Shown here in pieces: positions 56,969-64,000 of a stretch of DNA of 64,000 bases (positions within the stretch are counted from its first letter, which is position 1; every line of letters starts with the position of its first letter). The notes under the pieces were generated by a model, which did not search any database, was not told where the DNA came from, and was given only the letters and a program-made list of their open reading frames with translations. The position numbers were made by a program, and so were the translations under genes. This DNA comes from Apiotrichum sp. Y4204 (Eukaryota > Basidiomycota > Tremellomycetes > Trichosporonales > Trichosporonaceae), in the NCBI GenBank assembly GCA_025531455.1, contig JAMYHL010000026.1, forward strand, positions 62,001 through 126,000, written 5' to 3'.

Positions 56969-57741
56969 TTACGTGAACTGCGGGTCAGCGCCTTCCGTCA
57001 CATGGGCCCTCGCGGCGCATACTTGTAGCTGGTACTCACAGTAGCAAGGTAGCTCTCGGCGACGATACGGGCACGCGCGTTGAGGGAGAGCTTCATCTCC
57101 GAGATCTCCTTGTCGACGTCCTCCATGAACTGGATGATAAAGTCGACGAGCTTGTGCTTGAGCATCGTCTCAGAGTGGAAGTTGGTGATCAGGAAGGAGA
57201 TGTCGTAACCCTGTGATGTGGAATCCCGGAGACAAGTGTCCATCAGTTATTGGAGTGCAGTTGATCCGTCCAGTTCAGATAGGCGCACGCGTCAGCATAA
57301 AATCCCGATCCCTGTCCTCTCCTCGACTCACAGGCAGGGGCTTGCGACGGAGAATGACAAAGTTCTCGGCACGCAGCATCATGAAGCGCGTAAACTTGTG
57401 GCAGAGGATCTTTTCGATTTCGTCCGCCTGCTTGATAGAAATTGAGACGCGGATAGAGTTGATGGACGGCTCGATGAGCACGCGCTCCATCTCGTTACGC
57501 GACACGACGAGCGGCTGCAGGAGCACCTCGGGCGCCGTCCTGCCATCATCAGTATAGATAAAACTCGTCACACACCTCGACTCGACCTCGGGCTTGTTAT
57601 GTCTCTCGACGGACTGGCTCGCAAAGTTCTCGAGCGTAAGTGCCGCCGTGAGTGTTGCCCGCACGGCATTGAGGTAGGGCCGCAGTGTGTTGGACTGCGT
57701 GTTAGTGCGTGCGAGCTACACCTCGTCATCCAGCTCACCAT
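56969..57741 (-). CDS. ARC19: Arp2/3 complex subunit 4 (ARPC4/Arc19)
   Basis: Exons 57741-57739 (ATG alone), 57694-57576, 57539-57332, 57210-57040 and 56977-56969 (TTC-ACG-stop) join in frame to 169 residues, the usual ARPC4 length. Landmarks are [106 protein letters not shown] and the helical [27 protein letters not shown]4 is a core structural subunit of the Arp2/3 complex that nucleates branched actin. The start Met and the last two residues are encoded by separate tiny exons; without them the model has neither a start nor the family C-terminus. Confidence 0.95.
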
Positions 57742-58366
57742 TGCGGATGGAGAAGCGGGGTATGCGGGGCGAGATCAGGAAGTGATTGGTGCGGGAGATG
57801 CGTGGGAGACGACACCGAGCGTAAGGATGTCGAAAGGAGAACGAAGCGATTCAGAGGGCTGAAGGTGTTGGTGAGCTTGAGACGAAGAGATGATGTGAGG
57901 ACATTGAACGGGGTCCATCGACGCTGTCGCTGGCACTGCGCGCGCTTGCTGCTGGTGGTGACGCATGCAACGTCAACCTCCCTGGCAGGCAGAAATGGTA
58001 AGGAGGCCTATTTAAAGGTTCCATAAGGCATGCAAGAGAGCTAACCATTGCCTATAGCTACATTACCTTTAATAGGTCCCCCAAATCCCTCCCGGGCATG
58101 TCTCCCTCGTGGTTACTTAGAGCTCCAAGCGCGGAATCAAAAAAGTTGAACTGGCTGCACTTGGCAGAAGTTAGCAGTAGCAGTGACGTTCAACTTTGCA
58201 GTTACACTGGAAGGACGACGAACGTTCCAAACAAATATTTTTGGGCAGACAGTCTCTTGTTCTCCTCATCTCATCCTCTCCATTCTCTTGATTCAACAGA
58301 GGAGATTCTCAATTATCTTTCACTTTCTCTACACCCACCGCATACCCACGAAAACATTTGTTCAAA
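57742..58366. other. Divergent intergenic region
   Basis: 625 bp between ARPC4 and the FKBP gene, with a C/T-rich leader before 58367. No repeat or gene is seen. Confidence 0.5.
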
Positions 58367-59920
58367 ATGGCGATCCGCATGAACCTTTGGGTAAGTCCAC
58401 GCACGACGACGACGAGGCAAGGAGGTCTTGGAGACCTGGCATGTCACGATGACTGCGCCCCGTGGTGATCATCTCAGCCCGTCCCATGTTGCTAGCGTCG
58501 CAGGCACAGCCAACGTGAGCTTTTGCTGACCACCCGCAGACCCTCACTCTCCTCCCCAACGAGCCGGTGCCGATGTACGTCCGTCGCGACTTCCAGATCA
58601 CCAACGCCGCGCTTGGCGAGGAGCTGCGCTCCAAGGACGGCCGCTCGGTCGTCAAGGTTACCCACACCCCGGCCATGCCCGGTGGCATGGACTCTGACGA
58701 CGAGTACGACTCGGAGGACGACATGCCCGACTTTGATGAGGACTCTGACGACTCTGAAGACGACGAGGCCATGCCCATCGGAGGCGAGCTCGAGTCCTCC
58801 GAGGACGATGACGAGGAGGGCGACATGGAGGACTCGGATGAGGACGATGACGAGGACTCGGACGACGAGGACTTCTACCAGGAGACTGCCGTCGTTTGCT
58901 CGCTCACCGCCGGCAAGACCGAGCAGACCACCCTCGACCTCACCTTTGTCCAGGGCGATGTCATCATCTTTGAGGTTACGGGCGAGAAGTAGGTCTGCGC
59001 TGAGCGCTTGTATAGAGGTTTGATGCTGACCCATATTAGCGCCGTTCACCTGATTGGTAACTACATCAACCAGTGGCCCATTGAGGCCGAGTCGGATGAC
59101 GAGGAGCGCGACGACTACGACGACCTCGACCTCAGCGAGGAGGACGAGGAGGACGAGTTCTCGCTCGAGGAGCTTTCGGAGGACGAGATTGAGGCGCCTG
59201 CTGGGTGAGTGACGACATCTGTGGTGGGATGCGCGCAAGCTGACACTCCCAGCAAGATTATGATGATTGAGGAGCCCAAGGTCGCGAAGGCCGACAAGAA
59301 GCGCAAGGCCCAGGAGTCCGAGGAGGAGGAGGAGGAGAAGCCCGCCGTTGAGCAGCTCAGCAAGGCGCAGAGGAAGAAGCTTGCCAAGAAGGCCAAGCTC
59401 GAGGCCGCCGCTGCTGCCTCCCCTGCCGCCCCGGCCCCCACTCCCGCCCCGAAGAAGGAGGAGCCCAAGGAGTCGAAGAAGGTGAGTAGGATGTGCCGAG
59501 TCGTGTGGCACGGGCCCAAGTCAAGCTGTTATTAATACTTCACAGAAGACCCTCCCGTCCGGCCTCATCATTGAGGACGTCAAGATCGGCACTGGTGCCG
59601 TCGCCAAGCCCGGCAAGAAGCTCGGCATGCGCTACGTCGGCAAGCTCACCAACGGCAAGCAGTTCGACGCCAACACCGCCGGAGCCCCGTTCCGTTTCGT
59701 CCTTGGCCGCGGTGAGGTCATCAAGGGCTGGGACCAGGGTCTCGCCGGCATGGCCATTGGCGGCGAGCGTCGCCTGACCGTTCCCCCCAAGCTCGCGTAC
59801 GACAAGCAGAAGCTTCCGGGTATCCCCCCCAAGTGAGTACTAGACTGTTGGCCTCATCGGACTCTGCTGACAGGCAGCTCTACCCTCGTCTTCGACGTCA
59901 AGCTTGTCTCGATCAACTAA
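58367..59920 (+). CDS. Nuclear FKBP-type prolyl isomerase (Fpr3/Fpr4 type)
   Basis: Six exons (58367-58390, 58540-58988, 59040-59204, 59253-59481, 59546-59832, 59878-59920) give 398 residues, close to yeast Fpr4. The N-terminal nucleoplasmin-like domain ([26 protein letters not shown] ... [21 protein letters not shown]) is broken by a long acidic run (about 72-125). A second acidic patch and a Lys-rich, Ala/Pro-rich linker ([19 protein letters not shown]) follow. The C-terminal FKBP domain (about 290-398) has [56 protein letters not shown] and [11 protein letters not shown]. Such proteins are nucleolar or nuclear histone chaperones that isomerise histone H3 prolines. Confidence 0.96.
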
Positions 59921-60276
59921 ATCTGTGTCTCATCAATCCCCCCCTTCCCATCTACAAAGTATCCCACCTGACGACGGTTCCCACGGTGTTTGTGGATGCA
60001 GTACCCCCATAAAACTGGCACTCACATGTAGCCTCATACAGTAGACTCGAGCTCATGCTCATTCATACGATCAATGTCCATAAGATGCACCGGGTCTTGT
60101 GGCAGGAGGGGGAGATCACGAGGCGGGCTAATGTGTACAGCACTCGCTGGCAGACCACGGCTGACACTTGCTACTCACACTGATGCATCATTCAGAGATA
60201 CTTTGGATACGCCTACTATGAAACGACAACACGACGAAACTACACACTCTCTCTATCACGCTCACTCAGCTCACTA
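59921..60276. other. Intergenic, convergent 3' ends
   Basis: 356 bp between the FKBP gene and the 3' end of the LRR-like gene. No supportable feature. Confidence 0.5.
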
Positions 60277-61403
60277 TCACGCGAAAATCGCCCCACTGCC
60301 ACTGTCGATTGTGGAACGGCGCGGGCTGTCAATTGTGGAACGACGCTGGCTGTCAATCGTGGAACGGCGCTGGCTGTCGATCGTGGAACGACGCTGGCTG
60401 TCCCGCGAGGAGCGGCGGTCCTCTTCGCGGGAGAGACGCCGGACCTCGATCACGCTGCTGACGCTACTGCGGCGCGAGTGCCTCCGTCCGGGATCGAGGT
60501 CGATCTCGAGGCCAGGACCGCCCTTTTCAAAGTTGTACCCGATGTACCGCACGCCTGCCTGGAGGAAAACTTCGATGATGCAGCGCACACCCTCCTCGTC
60601 GAGACGGAGGCGGTTGATCGTGATGCACTCGAGGTGCCGGCCGGGATCGCCGCGCACGAATGCCGCCATGGCCGGCACGGCGGAGAGGGGCAGCGGCTGC
60701 TCAAAGTGGAGAACCTTGAGGCCGGGTATGTAGAGCGTCTCGAAGAGGTGCTGCGGGAAGGAGGGGAGCTCGGGGACAAAGTCGAGGCGCAGTGTCGAGA
60801 CGCGCGCGAGGTTGAGGCGGAGGAACAGGTCGTCGATCTCGGATACCTGCGTGTTAGTGAATGAGAATGACAGGGCTGGAAGCTGGTGGCGTTTCATTGC
60901 AAATGATAGTGATGAGGAGCCCCAATGTTTGTGCGCTGCACAGCTACGCCACCCACAGCGCACAGCCTCGCACAACATTGAAGGCTCTCGCCCATTCTCG
61001 CCCTCGCATCCCCTCTCGAAGACTCACGGGAATCTTGCGGCCGCGGTACGTCGCTTTTTCTATCTCGCCATCTTTCTTGACGGTATGGCGCGTCCAGCCC
61101 TTGGTGGAGAAGATGCGTGTGAGAAAGCCGGCGTCTTTACCGTTTACTAGGTCGTCGAGGGGCTGAAGGGGGCGCGGGCACCCGGCGCTGCACGGGCGCC
61201 CGAGCTCGCTGTCTGGAATGGGGACGGGGGTGACTTCGATAACAACTTCCTGGACTGCTGTCAGTGCGTTCTTCGGGAGGGGTGGACGTACATTCTGTTA
61301 TGGGAGGGTCGGCGGGGGTGGGGTCGGCGAGCGGCGCGTCGGAGAGCGGGGAGGGGGAGAGGGGCGGGGGGGACTCGGTGAGGGGAACGGGGACGGCACT
61401 CAT
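60277..61403 (-). CDS. LRR-like protein with C-terminal tandem SQRRSTID repeats (303 aa)
   Basis: Exons 61403-61292, 61257-61028 and 60846-60277 join in frame. Residues 1-40 are Pro/Ser-rich (SPPPLSPSPLSDAPLADPT). The middle, from about 115 to 225, has leucine-rich spacing (VSTLRLDFVPEL, LYIPGLKVLHFEQ, LECITINRLRLDEEGV, AGVRYIGYNFEKG), as in the LRR half of F-box/LRR-like basidiomycete proteins, but no F-box is visible before it. A basic Ser/Arg region (RRHSRRSSVSSVIEVRRLSREED) leads to four copies of SQRRSTID (about 264-296). Each copy fits R-R-x-S/T, the PKA/AGC-kinase target pattern. No membrane segment. Function not known. Confidence 0.7.
60302..60397 (-). repeat. Four 24-bp coding tandem repeats
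   Basis: Units at 60302-60325, 60326-60349, 60350-60373 and 60374-60397 are in frame and encode S-(Q/P)-R-R-S-T-I-D. Third-position differences between copies (for example ATT versus ATC, CGC versus CGT) indicate that the array is not brand new. Confidence 0.9.
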
Positions 61404-63205
61404 TGGTGGAAAGCTGGGTGGAGGTAGGAGAGAAGGAGGGGTCGAGGGTGGGCTTTGTCGACGGACAGATGCGCGTGGTGCTGAGGATGGGAATGGGGGG
61501 TTTGTGAATGCAAAGTTGAGAGTTATGCTTTTGGGAGGAGAATGGAGACTGGGGAATGGACTGTGAGAGTTTATGTCGCAGCTTGGAACACTGGGTCTCG
61601 CGAGGCTTCAGTCAGCGATAACCACCACGACAAAGAACCACGTACTGGAACAATGGGGTGCGACAAGAATGTGTCTCTGGGCTGCGGAATGAACAAAAAG
61701 AGGGAGATGGAGAGGGTGCGCCGAAGCATAAGAATGATAGAAGAATCAGAACAACGGATGAGAAATGTAAGAGACACGCAGCACACGGCACATGCAAAGA
61801 TCCGTCTGCGTCCGAGCGCGGAGAACACGCTCTGCACATTCAATTCAGCATCTCCGCGCTGATATCACTCTTTTTCTGCTCGGCTTCTCCCTACGCCCGC
61901 TTCGCCCCCATCAGCGGGCCCCAGAATCCATGTCATCCGATCAGCACCGCCTCCGCGCACGCGCGCACGGCGCGCGCTGACCGCCATCCGCGGCCGGTGA
62001 ATGTCAGCAGACAAAAGACCTCGAGATGACCGCAATATAAGGCGGCCTTCACAACCAGCCAACACTGGGCACTCGGCGCACTGCACACACAGGTCACGCG
62101 CATAGACCCGAAGCACTATCGCCGTCTGCCTCAGCCCCCTGCTCGGTCCTCGGCCCCGGGCCTGGCCCTCCGTTGTCAGCATGCCCGCGATCGACATACA
62201 TGAGGGGTGACGTTGCCGTGCGACCGCGACCTCCTCCGAGCGGTCAAACCCCACACACAGCGCAGCGCCGAGGCCCCGTCCGCTCGACCCCGGGGCGGGG
62301 TCGGTGGGCTCGGATCCGCGGTCCGCGGTCCGAACAATAGATGTGTCTTGCTGGGTATGTGGTGTGTCAGCGTCGGAGATGGAGATGGGCGAAAAGACGA
62401 AACAGAAGGACGCGCAGACATTATCGCCGTCGATCACCTGTGATCTGGAACTCCGGTTCGGCTGACTTTTCGAGGTCGCGTGTGTGTGACGTCATGGTGG
62501 TCTTATCGTCTACTGACTTTTTGAGACGCGACGGACTCTAGATTCTGGAATTCTGGATCCCATGTAGAGACAATGCATTCGGAATACATTCGCAGACGTC
62601 GGACCAACTCTCACTTCTAGCAAGGCCGTCTACCCGACAATCGCGTAGACTGCAGGTGTGCTGTATCATCAATGAAAGCGTAACCCAAGGGTACCAACCA
62701 CCAGTGTAGCGCGTCAATTGGGGTGAACCTCTGAGACTTGTTTTGGGGATCGCGGCGATGCGGTGTATGTACACTATGAGCTGCTGCCTCTGCGAACCAG
62801 CACAACAACCGGACAGCTTCATCGGCTTTCACCAACGAGAGGCGCCTGATCGTGCGCCTGATCTGCTCTCAGGACCATGATCGCGCGCACCGTTCTGAAG
62901 TGACATCTCCTCGTGCCGCAATGTCTCTCACTTGGAAATGCGCTCCTCGAAGTCTGCTCAATCCAGCTGTGATACCAGTTCACCACGACAGATGGCATGT
63001 CGCTCACCACCCGCCTCGGATCCTCGATTCTATCTCCTCGGCGCGGTCGACCCTCGTCCCTCGGCCCTCGGACTCCCTGATTTCGACACCGTCCCTGGCG
63101 TCGTCGCCTGGTGAACCCCTCAGCCCGTTCTCCATGTCCGCCGTGGCTAATCCCAGCCCCGCCTCCTCCAAAAAGCCGATCAGGACCTTCCGATCCTCGC
63201 TTCCT
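61404..63205. other. Intergenic, no gene supported
   Basis: About 1.8 kb upstream of the LRR-like gene. Frames such as 61865-62437 (minus) have Arg/Gly-rich translations and no recognisable domain. Confidence 0.45.
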
Positions 63206-63275
63206 ACATCGTAAGGGAGTCGAACCCCTGCCGCGTCGATGGCAACGACGCATGATACCGTTTCACCAACGATGT
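63206..63275 (-). tRNA. tRNA-Gly (GCC anticodon), intronless
   Basis: Read on the minus strand from 63275. The acceptor stem ACATCGT pairs perfectly with ACGATGT; the D stem GTGA pairs with TCAT; the anticodon stem CGTCG pairs with CGACG around TTGCCAT, giving GCC; the T arm is AGGGG-TTCGACT-CCCTT. The first pair is A-T instead of the usual G-C of tRNA-Gly, with both sides changed together. Confidence 0.88.
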
Positions 63276-64000
63276 GGATGATAGCGGGCTGCGTGGGGAT
63301 GGTCACGTGACGGAGCTGTTAGGGAGGACCATTACGCAACGGAAACGACCGAGAGAGAGAAGATATCGAAGGAAGAGACTTGCGACGATGGCAGGAGGAC
63401 GTGTAGTGACTGGCTAGGGGTCTGAACGTAATCACTGGAATATCGGCGGCATGTACCGCCCCTTTACACGCAGAAGCCCATGGCGGGCGACACGAGTTGA
63501 TCATGTCCCACAACCTGAGCGAGGAGGTAAGAGCGGCTACATAACAGCTCGCTTGGGGGACCAGTTCGCGAGCCGAGCAGTTGTTGTCGTCATCAGCGTT
63601 TTACGGAAGTCATTGCGTGAAGTAGACGATGCGTCGGAATGGGTTACTACCCTCCGGCAGATAGAACAATAGAACACAAAGCTACTCATGACATTCCGCC
63701 ACTTACCGCTGCCCTCTGCTACCTTTGCTGCCCACCACGAGCCGATAGCCGAGGGTTGAGCTCGCAGCCGCGATGATGCGGGGTACGCAGGAGCCTCACC
63801 GGGGCCGTCCCGGAGGCCCGGACGTCCCGAGGCCCCCGAGGCCTGATCTCCGCCAGTAGCCGTTATCAACATGAGCGGCAAGATGATGAGATCAGTACCG
63901 GGCCGGATCTGGCATTAGCGCGCGCGCGTGATTTCCTTCGATGGCCATGTACATCTGCCGTTGACGGGTCGCGGCGGCTATGAGATAACGCGTCTGCCGC
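63276..64000. other. Right edge, no gene supported
   Basis: 725 bp to the window end. Weak minus-strand frames are present (63537-63881), but none is convincing. A gene continuing beyond the edge cannot be excluded. Confidence 0.4.

Noticed and set aside
63004..63306. 100-codon minus-strand frame with acidic, coding-looking end
   Set aside because: It runs straight through the tRNA-Gly gene and has no plausible exon upstream or downstream.

Overview
This 64 kb window is nuclear DNA of a basidiomycete fungus, most likely a tremellomycete yeast and possibly Trichosporonales (the lineage is an inference). Genes are dense, GC-rich at third codon positions and interrupted by many very short introns, mostly about 34-110 nt, with GT(A/G)NGT donors and a CTRAC branch motif almost touching the acceptor AG. 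Products are typically fungal: Utp22, Rpn8, Slx1, an Fpr3/4-type FKBP, ARPC4, a Yvc1-type TRP channel, SUR7/PalI-type and JEN1/DAL5-type membrane proteins. I rebuilt 28 protein-coding models by joining exons where reading frame, splice signals and family conservation agree, and found four tRNA genes, all on the minus strand.

Layout. 0-9.1 kb: a repeat-bearing acidic protein running in from the left edge; a conserved 119-aa protein of unknown function; a fumarylacetoacetate hydrolase family enzyme; an MDR oxidoreductase divergent from an ArsM-type arsenite methyltransferase, with three evenly spaced promoter repeats between them; a type I membrane glycoprotein. 9.1-16.6 kb: gene-poor, holding only a SUR7/PalI-like tetraspanner (12.3-13.0 kb). 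16.6-21.1 kb: a barwin/expansin-like secreted protein, a hotdog thioesterase, a DUF4240-like protein and a doubtful small gene. 21.1-24.3 kb: no gene seen. 24.3-37.9 kb: LITAF/BRI3-like protein, coiled-coil protein, tRNA-Gln, Yvc1-like channel, F-box-like protein, tRNA-Tyr, GPI-type Cys-rich protein, JEN1-like carboxylate transporter with His-rich tails, tRNA-Pro. 37.9-42.9 kb: Utp22, divergent from a TMEM242-like mitochondrial protein. 45-48.3 kb: AA12-type PQQ sugar dehydrogenase and Rpn8. 50.4-52.9 kb: a small mitochondrial-type protein and Slx1. 54.4-61.4 kb: DAL5-type transporter, ARPC4, FKBP and an LRR-like protein with a C-terminal RRST array. 63.2 kb: tRNA-Gly.

Few neighbours share a pathway. 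The MDR oxidoreductase and arsenite methyltransferase share an intergenic region, as do Utp22 and the TMEM242-like gene; the rest looks like ordinary eukaryotic mixed gene order. I found no mobile element, virus, CRISPR array or biosynthetic cluster. The most distinctive features are the promoter repeats of the arsenite methyltransferase gene, several extremely small exons (3, 4, 9, 13 and 15 nt), the His-rich tails of the JEN1-like transporter, the protein-level repeats at 0.5-1.2 and 60.3 kb, and a perfect 24-bp palindrome beside a C14 tract at 43.1 kb.
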